DNA from: Melitaea cinxia
Lineage: Eukaryota > Arthropoda > Insecta > Lepidoptera > Nymphalidae
Direction of reading: 5' to 3'
DNA length: 64,000 bases
NCBI RefSeq assembly: GCF_905220565.1
Contig: NC_059416.1
Span: forward strand, 7,874,001 to 7,938,000
A program made the translations under genes and the position numbers. Positions 45,316 to 56,479 of the stretch are shown piece after piece. How positions within the stretch are numbered: position 1 is the stretch's first letter; each line of letters opens with the position of its first letter. The notes under the pieces were generated by a model, which saw nothing but the letters and a program-made list of their open reading frames with translations, did not search any database and was not told the origin of the DNA.

Positions 45316-47645
45316 GGAAAACATTTATATGAATAATATGCTGAAAAATGTTAGTAGATAGGATATTGATGTTTCATATATGACGGAAACAATGTAGCTT
45401 GGTATATACATTTTCATTTCAAAAGTTAGTCAAAAGAGTTATTTTATATAGGTGTATATTTATTTATATATAAATTTATTATATTGCACATATAGAGTAT
45501 ATTTAACACACTAAGTAACAGTTACATATTCTAGTATAATATTTATATTTTTGTTTTAATATTTATTTATACCCAATAGTTTTTTTTTAGTACATCTAGT
45601 TATGTTGGACCAAAGTATGAGAGCAATAGAAGTAAATGCTTAATGAGCGGAATAGGAGAATTCACGTTGTCTCAAGCTTTGGGATCATATGTCTTGGGAA
45701 AGTTTTTTAGAATTAAATCGTAGATTAATCCAGAGCATGTAATTCTGTTCGGTCGTGTCCATTGTAATTTTTAAATAATTTTTAGTTAAATAGTTTTAGT
45801 TTAATTATTGTTGTATTTTTTAAAAAGTCCATTCGCGCTCCCGTAAAGTTGTCTATCTACTAAATTATTTTTCAGTTTTCATTCAAAAGTTGCCTGGAAT
45901 AAATTACTTTATGCGATAAGTTTTTATACTTTCCTTGTTTTGTAATATTTTTTTTTTGTGTACAATAAAGAATATTTCTTATTATTATTCGCTTGATACA
46001 TGAAACAAATTCGCTACTTTTTATTGTTATGTGCAATTTCATGACAATTGATAAACCTAAATTGCATTTAATTTATTTTTAACTATTTTTTTTAAAATAC
46101 TTCTTGCTTTTCTTCTTACATTAAGGAAAAATCCGTAAAAATACCTTCGTATACCAATATAGAATAATAATTAGAACGCTTAAAATTTATAATTAATTTA
46201 AATCGAGTTCCCAAATGTTTTGTCGATGAATCTTCTTCGACTTCTAAAACTTCTCTCATCCCCTCTTGAGAGCAATCGACAAGGTTTGCCTATATCAGTA
46301 CAAATGAAACTGACGAAAGCAAGTTCTTAATTTGTTGCGCTAAACTTTGGAATCGATTTTAGTTGAGTTAATTACTTTTGAAGTTTAAGTTCTTAATGAA
46401 CGAAGGACACGAAGGCGTACCACAAAGTGTTAAGCAAACATTCGGGCCCGGAAAGCGCGATTTCAACGTATAGATGAATTATTATTACAAAAATAAATAA
46501 AAAATAAGTTGTTTATTTATTTATTTTGTTTCAGACATCATCCATATCTTAATGTTAGTATTACAAAAACAACTTATATCTAATGTTAGTTAATCAATAT
46601 AAAAATAACAAATAAAATCAATAAAAAGCAAAAGTAATAGCTAATTATGACATGTATAGTATTATGGTGTACTTACTGTGTAAAAGACAAGAGATACAAG
46701 TGAGGGTGAGTGAATGTTTGTATGTGTGAGTTCGTTTAAAACAAAATACTTTTGCCAACAAAACGTTTACTGCGTAAGCCTGAACTCACACATTTATTGT
46801 ATTTCAATGATTATAGAAAGAAATAGTAGCATTTTAACCACGTTTAGACGACAAGTAACACATCCTTACTATGATGTGTAGTAAACTCTACTTATATTTC
46901 CAAATGACGATAATATACCTACCAGCGAAATTTTAACAATTTACAGCGTAAAATAAACTGTCATTTTAACATTTTATCACAAAATGTTATAATCAAAACG
47001 TTATTTCACCCTCTTTATTCCTATCCATCATCATTATTTAGATTCATTATATTTTCACATCGAATATAGACACCGGAGGGCCGGAGGGGTGCAAAAAAAA
47101 CAAAATTTCGCTTTAATGACGTCAAATATAAAAGTGTTTACTCGATAATGAATATGGAATGGGCGTAAAGTGAGCGGCTGTTAGCTTAAAATGGCGATCT
47201 TTAGGACAATTTACTTGGATCTTACTAATGAGGGAATAATTTGTTTCGAAATAATCACTACGTAAAATACTGGACACTTTCTTTAAGTGGCGTTAAATTA
47301 TAATATAGTAATTGGCGACGCGTGGGGACAGGGGTTATTTAAATATAAGACGGATGAGTTACCAAAATTTAGTTCAATAAGCTGTTATGTTGGTAAGCTA
47401 CTTAAATGTAATACATGAATATTTCGAAATTAGGTATGTGCGTGCGTGCGTCTTTGTGTGTGTTAGATATTAGTAGTACAGAAAAATATTTCTATTATGA
47501 AAATGTCAACGAAAGTCACATAACTCATTGCTAAGCCTATTAAATACAATTGTGATGTAATTGCATCAATAACATATGGTTTTATAACACAATGTCATAA
47601 AAAACCGCCCCTAAATCAATAATGGGTAGAAAGGGCTTTGAATTT
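45316..47645. other. Probable intron, AT-rich
   Basis: Lies upstream of the host exon's acceptor and so is intron if the exon model is right. A possible retrotransposon 3'-end scrap with 'GTACAATAAAGAATATTT' is at 45960-45983. A TGACGTCA palindrome (CRE-type) is at 47117-47124. Nothing else recognised. Confidence 0.4.
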
Positions 47646-47648
47646 TGT

Positions 47649-48007
47649 ATAATCGTGTTTGCTCGCAAATAAAAAAAACCGACTTCAATTACATAGACAA
47701 GTAATACAACACGAAAAAAATTAACAAACGCACTAGTCATCACTACGATTTTCGAGGGTTCCCCGAGATCAAAAATCAAATTCAAAATCAAAAAAGGCTC
47801 CAAGCGCACTTTCGAATCGTCATTTTACAAATTAAAACTTTAAAAATAAATTATTATATTTGTAGAATGTAGATTTCTCTAGGATTCCTTCATCAGATCC
47901 TGGTTTCCTCATCACGGCACCAACCCAAACTGCATCAAAAATCAGTTCATAAACGACGAAATTATCCCCGAACATACGTAATATATATATAGTCGGTTAA
48001 AAATGCG
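47649..48007 (+). repeat. 'GTGTTTGCTCGC...GTCGGTT' repeat with a nested insertion
   Basis: Starts GTGTTTGCTCGCAAATA and ends TATAGTCGGTTAAAAATG. Relative to the copy at 33605, about 108 bp is inserted between 'GGTTCCCCGAG' and 'ATTTCTCTAGGATT' (about 47767-47874). The insert includes 'GCTCCAAGCGCACTTTCGAA'. Confidence 0.6.
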
Positions 48008-48009
48008 CT

Positions 48010-48425
48010 TCATTCGGCAATGGGACATTAACAGACTGCTATGAATTGTCAGTAGTAAAAAATACGTACGTCATATCGGTCACAGCGTGACGTGCGCTTT
48101 TGTAGGCGCAAGATGTGACGACATTTTAATTTTACTGGTTTATTTTACAACAATTAGTTAAGTTTATTGAAATAAAATTCAAACTCAACGGTTCCCATAT
48201 TGATGTTAATACTATATCATAACCGCTTAGACCATGAAAACATGTGTACAGACTATACAAACATTTTTCAAGCGAGAAAATCCAAACATTAGCTCGTTGT
48301 GCAGTGAAAAAGTTTACTGCGTTTGTTTGGTATGTTAAATAGTAATTACATCTCAAAATATATTATTCAAAACTAACCTTTATGCTCTCTTTTTGTTTTT
48401 GACATCTTTAAAAAAATCTGTCGAC
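48010..48425. other. AT-rich non-coding DNA
   Basis: No gene or classified repeat seen. Confidence 0.4.
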
Positions 48426-48429
48426 TGCT

Positions 48430-48560
48430 ATATATTTTTTTTTGGATAATAGGTAATAAATAATAAATAAATGACAAATAAATATATTACAACATACCCA
48501 CACGGTTGATTGTTCCTAAGATTAGCAACTTAATGCTCGTGTTAATAAAGACAAACGTTG
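48430..48560 (-). mobile_element. 3' part of the second SINE family
   Basis: Plus-strand 'CCCACACGGTTGATTGTTCC' and 'TAGCAACTTAATGCTCGTGT' match the tail of the copy at 49840-50088. The tRNA-like head is missing. Confidence 0.6.
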
Positions 48561-48949
48561 CAAATAACAGTAAAATAATTATGCTGTACATCAATATTCA
48601 AGTAACAAGCGCACGTTAAGTGCATGTAATTTAACATTGATAAGTGTACACTTAAAAGTTTTATCACCTTGTCAGCTGATCGTAAGAACTGTTACGTAAT
48701 AGATTATTTAATGTTATTTTGCGTCACTGTACTTTGGCAACGAGCCAGTATGTTCACTTGATAAGCCAAAGTAAATCTTCTATTCCGAGCAGAAACCAAA
48801 ACATGGCGGTTAAGAAGAAAATATTAAATAGTAACAATAATATTTCGTAATGCGATAGAATTTTTTAGATAAATTACCTAAAAAATTACCAAACAGCGTA
48901 GTACATGTTGAAGCTACGAGTATTACTAACAGGTAAATATAACAATACC

Positions 48950-49139
48950 AACTTTCCTGGCTGTGTAAACTGGGCCCCCAACTTTGGAAAAAAAATTTTT
49001 TTTTTTTTTGATTCATTTAAGAGATATTGCTTAGTAGTGATAGTAGTGACAACACCTTTTGTTGTAGTTGTCCAAAAAAATTTTTTTTCGGCACCAAAAA
49101 TTATCGCATCGGACCCAAGTTCACACAACCAACTTTCCT
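48950..49139. mobile_element. 172-bp MITE with a perfect 9-bp target duplication
   Basis: AACTTTCCT at 48950-48958 is repeated at 49131-49139. Between them the element starts GGCTGTGTAAACTGGGCCC and ends, reversed, GGTTGTGTGAACTTGGGTCC: TIRs of about 19 bp with four mismatches. GG ends with 8-9 bp duplications suggest Merlin; a Mutator-like origin is the alternative. The interior is T-rich with no coding. Confidence 0.7.
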
Positions 49140-49257
49140 TGATAATGGAAAACGATATTCAATTAAAAAATTATATGTTTAAAGTTTTTTGTTTTTTCTT
49201 TATTTTATCGGAGAAATAAATACTTGGGACTTTAAAGAAATGTATCATTTTTATTAC

Positions 49258-49385
49258 TTAATCTTTACTAAAATTATAAATATGAAAAGTTTGTAAGTTT
49301 GTTTTTTTTTGTTTAAACGCGCAATCTCAGGAACAACTGGTTCAAATTGAAAAAAAAATCATTTCTGAAACTACCTTGTTATTTA
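49258..49385 (+). mobile_element. Degenerate Helitron-like fragment
   Basis: Shares 'AAATTATAAATATG', 'TTTGTAAGTTTGTTTTTTTT' and 'CTCAGGAACAACTGGTTCAA' with the 25455 element. No 3' end is visible. Confidence 0.4.
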
Positions 49386-49544
49386 GAACAATACATATGA
49401 CTGTATCAAATTCAATCAAAAATGGCGATCAAAAGTCAAACACGATAGAAGAATATATTTTGTTAAATCTACAATGTAACTAACAAAAGTTGTTTTGTTC
49501 TACCACTAGGTTGGCAAAATAAAAAATTTTTTTTCAAACGAAGT

Positions 49545-49690
49545 GTGGGACGCCTTCCAGCATACTGGAACGAAGATCCACAGAAGATCGCCGGAGAGGT
49601 TGGCGGTGAGGTTTGGAGCAAGCTTGGGGAGCCTATGTCAAGCTAGTGCTTGTAGCTAGTGTACTGACTACGTTAGGCTGAAGCGTAGGA
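49545..49690 (+). pseudogene. RTE C-terminus scrap
   Basis: Contains 'AAGATCGCCGGAGAGGTTGG' and 'CAAGCTTGGGGAGCCTATGT', degenerate counterparts of the RTE end at 61430-61570, with 'TAGGCTGAAGCG' at the close. Only the last few dozen codons remain, with frame breaks. Confidence 0.5.
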
Positions 49691-49699
49691 TGGAAAGTA

Positions 49700-49825
49700 A
49701 CGTACGATACGTTTTATGGTAAGCGGGTAGTGTGCTCTAAATACAGCTGCGATATCATGAGTATCACAAGCGGTACTGACTTTACCCTCAACCGTTTGAA
49801 GGAATTCTAGTTAGCTTACTCACTT
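49700..49825 (+). repeat. Degenerate 'GTCGGCAAAC'-family repeat
   Basis: Contains 'TATGGTAAGCGGGTAG', 'ATGAGTATCACAAGCGGTAC' and 'TTAGCTTACTCACTTAC', with the spacing of the body of the 60600 repeat. Confidence 0.35.
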
Positions 49826-49839
49826 ACAATTAAATAAAT

Positions 49840-50088
49840 AAATAAATAAATATCTACAATATACACACACGGTTGTCTGTTCCTACGGTAAGCAACTTAA
49901 TGCTTGTGTTATAGGTACTGCCGACTGGTACAGCTATTTTTTTTTTTTCGATAAACATATGTACAAATAATACATATATAAATATTAGACCCAGACTCGT
50001 GGTGAGAATCAAACTCACAACTCCCGGACTAGAAAGCACTTGTAGGTGTCACTACAAACTGCGCCAACGGGCTAGTCAAACTTAGTTA
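49840..50088 (-). mobile_element. tRNA-derived SINE, second family
   Basis: On the minus strand the head reads GACTAGCCCGTTGGCGCAGT with A-box-like TGGCGCAGTTTG and B-box-like AGTTTGATTCTC. GAGTCTGGGTCTAATATTT follows, then the 'CAAGCATTAAGTTGCTTACC' tail and TG-rich and TTTA-repeat ends. Full-length partner of the 24391 copy. The 61-residue minus ORF is incidental. Confidence 0.7.
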
Positions 50089-50234
50089 TTTTTCTATAAT
50101 ATTTTGTATACCTCCTCGCCTAGTCGGTTTGCGCAAGTTTTTTAGTAAGATATTTCACAGAAATTATTTAACATGTTTTAAAACAGAAAAACTTCTGGAC
50201 AAAATCATTTCAATGTATCGCTAGTAACGTCGAC

Positions 50235-50345
50235 ATCGCTTTGGTGTAAGTGGTGGGTGGACCGTGTGGGCGCGAACACGCCGGCGGGCGATAGCGCGTT
50301 TGATTCCCGCTCGGGATGGATATTTGTCCTGTACATTTGTCTATT
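50235..50345 (+). mobile_element. SINE head fragment
   Basis: tRNA-like head with 'GCGTTTGATTCCCGCTCGGG' (B box) followed by 'ATGGATATTTGTCCTGTACA', as in the Metulj-like copies at 15938 and 63515. The 3' half is absent. Confidence 0.5.
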
Positions 50346-50349
50346 TGCC

Positions 50350-52280
50350 TGCTCTCTCTATTCCCTTCTTATTAATTTAGTTTGATATCAGTCAGATTAC
50401 TTTAAATTTCAGGAATAATATTGAAGATTTTTGATGGTTGATGATTTTTAAATATTGTGCGTTCTAGCCAAAAAAATATTTTACCTTGATATTAATAATA
50501 ATTAATTGGCTCTCACGAAATTACATAGAGTAACATTTTACATTTGTCAGTGTTAATTGTTGCCACTTAGACCCTTTAGGGCATAGAGTATTGCTATAAT
50601 TACGTCACTAACAGTTTTTAATACCATGTTAATATTTAAAGAACAACTTAACAAAAAAACAATTACTCATTTACGTCAGCAAAGACCGCATAACCTTTAC
50701 AACTTTGCAGCTTCAATAACTCAATACTTAGTACTTTAAACATTTCCTCTTCCAATAAACACGAGTCACAAAAGTTCTACGAAACAATTGAAAACTCTAG
50801 TATATTGATTTATCGATAACTCGTTAAAACGTATAAGTTATACAATAGTTTGGTTGTTATCATAGCTAATAATCAAGGTTATGAGTCCACTTACTGCCCT
50901 TATAAAGACGTCAAGCAATAAAAGTGCGTTCTCGTTATCGCATTCCATCTCAAATGGACAATCCAATGACATAAGTACTTGTGCCAATCGCTATATTTGT
51001 ATATGATCCTACAATCTTAAGCTTCATACCAAACGGTTCTAATTATTCTGGAATTTAACAGCGCTGTTGTATTTAAATCAAGTAAGATTAGGCGGTTCGT
51101 ATTGAATTATTTGCAATAGCTATATATATCTATATATATAGCATCTTGTGTGCGATTAGTGAACTCACATATTAAAAACTAACTATGGAAACTATTTTTT
51201 TCACTTACTTAAAAGCAAAATAAATTTTCAAAATATTTAACGATCACGATAACAAAACACAATACCTGTAATTTGATAAAAGGAACTGCTGTAAAATAAT
51301 AGTGAATACCACAAGAGCAAGCAATTATAGAAAATATAATTTAGAAATTATATCTAAGATCTAATAGGTACCTAAGTGACAAATACCGAAAGCAGCTGCG
51401 AAATTCTTTATAAAAACACGATACTTGCTTTAGATCACACGACTGAAGTAAAACTTCTTTTAGCAACAGGCCTATAGATATAAGATATAGTATATATATA
51501 AGATACAGTTATCTTAGATATAGGAAACGTAACTGGCTATGAGAGACAGAGACAAAGAAAATGTGTGCGCGCACCTCTCTCACTTGCTCCGTTCGCCTCG
51601 CCCGATCACACTTTTTGTAACGCTTTCGTCACGCTTTTACCAGCTTATATAATTTCTGTTACGTTTCTGGTTTTTTAATAATACTATGGTCCCTGTGTGG
51701 TAACACCCGCGTAGACATTTACTACTCCGATACAGTTAATAGATTTTCTATTAAGTATATTAGATTTAAAAATTAATTGAAACGAAATAGTTTTTAAAGT
51801 CAATTTTGTTGATCTTGACGGTAAACGGGTTTTAAAAAACGAACCCTTTTTGCAAAAAATAGAAAAATAAAAACTCTGTTACTCTCTTAGTACTCTCTAT
51901 TCTAGATGATAGAATAATAAGTATTACTTATATTAATTTTTATTTTATTTTTTACGATGAGCTATGTAAACTTTTTAGTCAAATTTATAAGTAAGCTAAT
52001 AAATATAATTAAAAGCGTTATTATTAGTCATAGAAAACTTTTTATTCTCAGAACGTCGTCTGTTTCAAAACAAAATAACTTGTAACTTTCCGTTATTCGC
52101 TGTAAGATTCATAAGGAATGCTAATGACTAAATAAAATGAATAAGTATGATACATTTTTGAGGGCACATCGGTATTCTAATGTGTAAAATGATTACTAAG
52201 GTTTGTGAATCCATCTTGTTCTACAACCTTATCTACCTTAACATGTACAAAAAAAAACAGAGCTGAGAAATCTATATATA
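50350..52280. other. AT-rich DNA with one unclassified repeat
   Basis: 51538-51725 is less AT-rich ('ATGTGTGCGCGCACCTCTCT', 'CGTTCGCCTCGCCCGATCAC', 'TAACACCCGCGTAG') and resembles a repeat I have seen in Lepidoptera, class unknown. A TATATATC-rich stretch is at 51120-51142. No gene seen. Confidence 0.4.
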
Positions 52281-52282
52281 TA

Positions 52283-52593
52283 GACTATCTGACTCGGCAA
52301 ACGTTGTCTTGCCACTAAACGCTATTTAAAAATAGAGGTTGGAGGTAGAAGGGTGAAAATTTAGGGTATTTTTCAACGTCAAATCATAATAAAATAAAAA
52401 ATAAATAATTTATCTAAATATTAAAAAAAAATTAGGGGTGGACTACCTTTAACATTTAGGGGGATGAAAAATAGATGTTGTTCGATTCTCAGAACTACCC
52501 AATATGCACACAAAATTTCATGAGAATTGGTCAAGCCGTTTCGGAGGAGTTTAACTACAAACACCGCGACACGAGAATTTTATATATATGAGA
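52283..52593 (-). mobile_element. Helitron-like element
   Basis: Minus-strand start TCTCATATATATAAAATTCT, with 'CCGAAACGGCTTGACCAATT' and 'CAACATCTATTTTTCATCCC'; end ACGTTTGCCGAGTCAGATAG. The terminal CTAG is changed to ATAG. Same family and length class as 31163-31480. Confidence 0.65.
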
Positions 52594-52599
52594 TTACAA

Positions 52600-53050
52600 G
52601 TTCCGAGGACTTCATTGTCGCTCAATTACTGTAGATGTTTTGTCTATACATTGAAAACATATTTTCCGTTGACTAACTGTTTGAAAATTCTACAAACATT
52701 AGCACGCAAAGTAGCTAAAACTTATTTCAATATCGTACAATTTTTTTATAACCTTTAACCACGTAAAGTAAATTTTCCTCTAAATCAACACGAGCGTTAG
52801 CTATTTGTTTGTACCAAAACAGACGGTCCGCGGCAATGTAAACTGGCATTTAGAGACATTGCGTCAACGCCGGGCCCAATCCAGAAATAAACTAGACAAT
52901 GTAGGGTAATTGGTGGGAATGTAGAATTGTTTACACGGCCTCGCAAACTTAGTTAGGCTGTTGTTATTTCGTGTTATAATAGAAAATTTGTTAGTCCACT
53001 AACTAACTACTACTAATAAATATAGTGTACATAATAATATCTATATGTAC
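52600..53050. other. Non-coding DNA, partly less AT-rich
   Basis: 52825-52960 is moderately GC-rich ('CAGACGGTCCGCGGCAATGT', 'CAACGCCGGGCCCAATCCAG') with no ORF or repeat match. It might be conserved non-coding DNA; this is untested. Confidence 0.35.
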
Positions 53051-53054
53051 ATCA

Positions 53055-53165
53055 TTGATCCAGACCTAGCCTTAGTTGACCACTAACCCATCGTGAAGCA
53101 GCGTGGTGGATTAAGTTTAAACGCTTTTACTATATTAAGAAAGCCCAGAAGTGATACGGGCATGC
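53055..53165 (+). mobile_element. SINE 3' fragment
   Basis: Contains 'GAAGCAGCGTGGTGGATTAA' and 'AAGAAAGCCCAGAAGTGATA', a degenerate Metulj-like tail. Confidence 0.45.
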
Positions 53166-54104
53166 TGGATAAGTCATGAATCAAAAATTCAAGTCAAGAT
53201 AGCTCAGTTAATGTTATTCTTGAATCAATAAGGGATGGTTTAAGACAAAATTCTAGTCAGTTGTATTGATTTTTGTCTTTCAAGAAGAAAGTTGTATACA
53301 CTGTTAAAAATGTCTTTGGTAAACTTACTAAAAATGTGTGGGAAGTTTTAACGCAAAACAATTTAGTAAATTTACTAAACAGAATGCTTCAACTCAATTT
53401 GAGAAAATTACAAAATGTTTTTGGAAATTTACCAAGCAGTTCCAGAAGATTTAAATAGTAATTTTATCATACAGTTTTGTAATTTTACTCAAGAATGTAT
53501 CATGAAAATGCTTAGTAAATTTACTATGCTGTTTTGTAACTATACTACTTAATTCACTTGAATTGAGTTTGATAAAATTGCAAAATATTTTTGGAGATTT
53601 ACCAAGCGGTTACAGAAAATTTGATTAGTAATTTTACTATACAGTTTTGTAATTTTATTCAATAATTGATCATAAAAATGTTTAGTAAATTTACTACGCA
53701 GTTTCGTAACTACACCAACCAATTCATTTGAATTGGGTTTGATAAAATTACAAAATATTTTTGGAAATTTGCCAAGCAGTTACAGAAAATTTGATTAGTA
53801 ATTTTACTATACAATTTTGTAATTTTAATCAATAATTGATCATAAAAATGTTTAGTTTTTTATGCATACTAAGAACTTTTAGCCCATAAAACCGTCAGGG
53901 AATATTTAATATTTTAAATGATAGTTTATACATAATTATTCTCCTTATATTAGAACTTTAACTGAGAAAAAAAATCATTACTTTTAACTGCAAGAAAAAA
54001 ATTAAATACATATATTAAGATTGAATGGAAAAAAATTAAGTATTCGATAATTCATTTTCTAACCAGCTAATTCACCAACATTTTCTAACTTTATAACTTG
54101 TTAA

Positions 54105-55413
54105 AAAAAAAATTCGAAAAGAGGATGACCCTGAAGGCCATCCTTGCAACTTCCCGCTATCTACACTCGAAGCGCGCCGAAGTAAGTTCAGGAGTGCTTT
54201 GTTGAGCTCTGCGAGCTCATCAACACTTCAACATTAATGATTTTTGAGCTCTTCGAGCTCAAAAATTTTTTTTAGAACTTTTGCAACAACGATATCTTAC
54301 GCATCAATTGACCGATTTTAACTTTCTGAATGCTATTCGACGCAGTTTCTCGAGTACTAAAAATGTTGTGAAGAGAACAAAATCGATAAGTCTCAAAATT
54401 TCAAAGTCATCTTGGAAAAACTTTTTTTTTTGAAATTTTTGAAATGCCATAACTTTGGAACGTGTTGTTCGATTTTGACGTTCAAGACGGCAATCGACGA
54501 AGTTTTTTGAGGCGTAAAAATGTTACAATGAGAGCGAAACCGATGAGACGTACAGTCTCCATGTTATCCTAAAAAAACGCTTGTTTTTGAATTTTTTCGA
54601 TTTTTTTGGTTTTCGATATCTCACGAACGAATCAACCGATTTCAATTTGTACAACGGCAATCGACGCAGTTTTTTGAGCACTAAAAGTGATGTAAGGAAA
54701 ACAAAGTCGATAAGTCTCAAAATTTCAAAGTTATCTTGAAAAAACGTTTTTTTTGGAATTTTTGAAATGCCATAACTGCAAAACGCGTGGTTTGATTTCG
54801 ATGTTCAAGACGGCAATCGACGCAGTTTTTTGAGGCCTAAAAATGTTACAATGAGAACAAAATCGATTAGACGTAAAGTCACTAAGTTATTCTAAGAAAC
54901 GCTTGTTTTTTAATTTTTTCGATTTTTTTGGTTTTCGATATCTCACGAACGAATGAACCGATTTTGATTTGCAAAACGGCCTTCGACGTCGTTTTTTGAG
55001 CTTAAGAGCTGATTAGGTTATGGAATTGATCGGTGCAATAGCCAAAAAGTTATTCTAAAAAAACATCATTTTCGAAAAAATTTTTTCGCGGTTTTTTTTT
55101 TTAATTTCTCAAAATCTACCGAATCGATTCACTTCAAATTTTCAGGAAGTCTAAGTTGAGTGGAACCCTTTCGAATGCCACGAGTCTCGTTTCGATCGGT
55201 CAAGCCGTTCAAAAGTTATAAGAGGTTTACATGCGTACACACACACATCCACACAGACATACAGACACCCTCGTAAAAATAGTCAGGGAAGCTTTCTAGG
55301 GCCTTTAAACGTCGAGATATGATGAAAACTCGACTTTCGAAAAACGGGGTAAAACCAATAACTTCCCGATTTTTAAAAAAAATTTTAATTTTTTTAGAGG
55401 GAAGTTAAAAATG
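54105..55413. repeat. Embedded block of alternating dimeric repeats
   Basis: Five half-units carry a CGACGCAGTTTTTTGAG-like motif at about 54338, 54495, 54662, 54818 and 54984. Spacing alternates 157, 167, 156 and 166, so type A and type B halves form a dimer of about 323 bp. The block starts with GAGCTC hairpins (54200-54266) and ends with an inverted AACTTCCC...GGGAAGTT pair (about 55360-55406). Composition differs from the flanking CACTA-like arms. No protein coding is evident. Confidence 0.7.
54240..54266. repeat. Perfect 12-bp hairpin
   Basis: ATTTTTGAGCTC and GAGCTCAAAAAT are separated by TTC. A related hairpin with GAGCTC arms lies 35 bp upstream at 54201-54224. Confidence 0.85.
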
Positions 55414-56479
55414 CTTTATTAATCATAACTTTACTATATATAATTTTCAAATCAAAATTTTACATATAAATATGATATAAAAATATTGATAAATTTTTAA
55501 TAATTTCAATAATATGTAAATAAACATTTTTTTTTGTAATCTTTCAAGAAACTATGGTAAACCGAAATACTAACAATTTTGGTTCATCTAAAAAAGTAGT
55601 TACCCTATTATACTGTTAATCATACAAAACACTGTATAATTTTACAGTCAAAATAATAAAATTAATGAGAAGATTATTGAATTTCCAATGAATTCATTAG
55701 AATTCGAATTTAACTATTGTTTCACAATCTTACTAGACCACAGATTAAATTAAAATACGCACAATGTTTGTAAATTTACGAAGCTTGGAAACGAAAGTCG
55801 ACAGCGTGTTTAGTAAAATTAAACAAGGCTAAAGAAAAATAGTATTTTTTAGTAATTTTACAATACATTGTGTAATTTTACAATAAGAATAGTAAAAATA
55901 CCAAAAAATTTTTTTGAATTTTCAATAATTCCATTGTAGTTTCAATTACAATATTGTTTTGTAAATTTACAACAAAATTAGTAATTCAAAACACAAACAA
56001 TGTTAGTAAATTTAAGGAGCTTGGTATCGAAAATTGATAACCTGTTTAGTAAAATTATACATGGCAACAGACAAATAGTATTTTTTAGTAATTTTACAAT
56101 GTATTGTGTAATTTTACAGTTCAAATTGTAAAAATAATAACAAAATTTGTAAATTTCTAAACACTTCACAGTAATTCGAATTATAAAATATTTGGTAATT
56201 TTACAAAAAAATATAGTATCTCAAATTACTAAAAATTTTGGTAAATCTTCAAAGTTTGTTATTAAAATTTAATAAACTGTTCCGTGAAATTACAATACAA
56301 GTAAGATTTATACTCTAAGATTGTAAAATTAAAGCGCATCTTAGCAAATTTTCTCATATGTCTTGGAAAATTACTCAAAATGTGTTATAATTTGAATTCA
56401 TACACACTGATTAGTAATTTAGCCATCTCATGTTGAGTAAAAAAATGATAATTTTACAAAAAATTTTTACAGTGTAGGC

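Larger units (their letters stand above)
53299..56474. mobile_element. Non-autonomous CACTA-like element with tandem subterminal repeats
   Basis: Ends are CACTGTTAAAAATGTCTTTG and, reversed, CACTGTAAAAATTTTTTGTA, flanked on each side by TA. CACTG termini with 2-3 bp duplications and many short subterminal repeats fit the CACTA/EnSpm or Chapaev group. Inside the left end, tandem copies start TTAGTAAATTTACT at 53363, 53512 and 53682 (spacing 149 and 170), and a further one starts TTAG at 53852 (170). The right side has copies 236 bp apart (55761 and 55997) with TAGTAATTTTACAAT blocks. No transposase ORF is present. A distinct block fills 54105-55413. A 61-residue ORF at 53273-53458 is incidental. 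Confidence 0.55.

Noticed and set aside
48886..49219. ORFs on both strands
   Set aside because: They span the 172-bp MITE and its T/A runs.
49980..50088. Possible minus-strand tRNA gene
   Set aside because: Also a SINE head: same family as 24391, with a tail far downstream.
53299..54000. CRISPR-like repeated spacing
   Set aside because: Units are about 170 bp with diverged copies and no uniform spacers; this is a eukaryotic transposon subterminal array.
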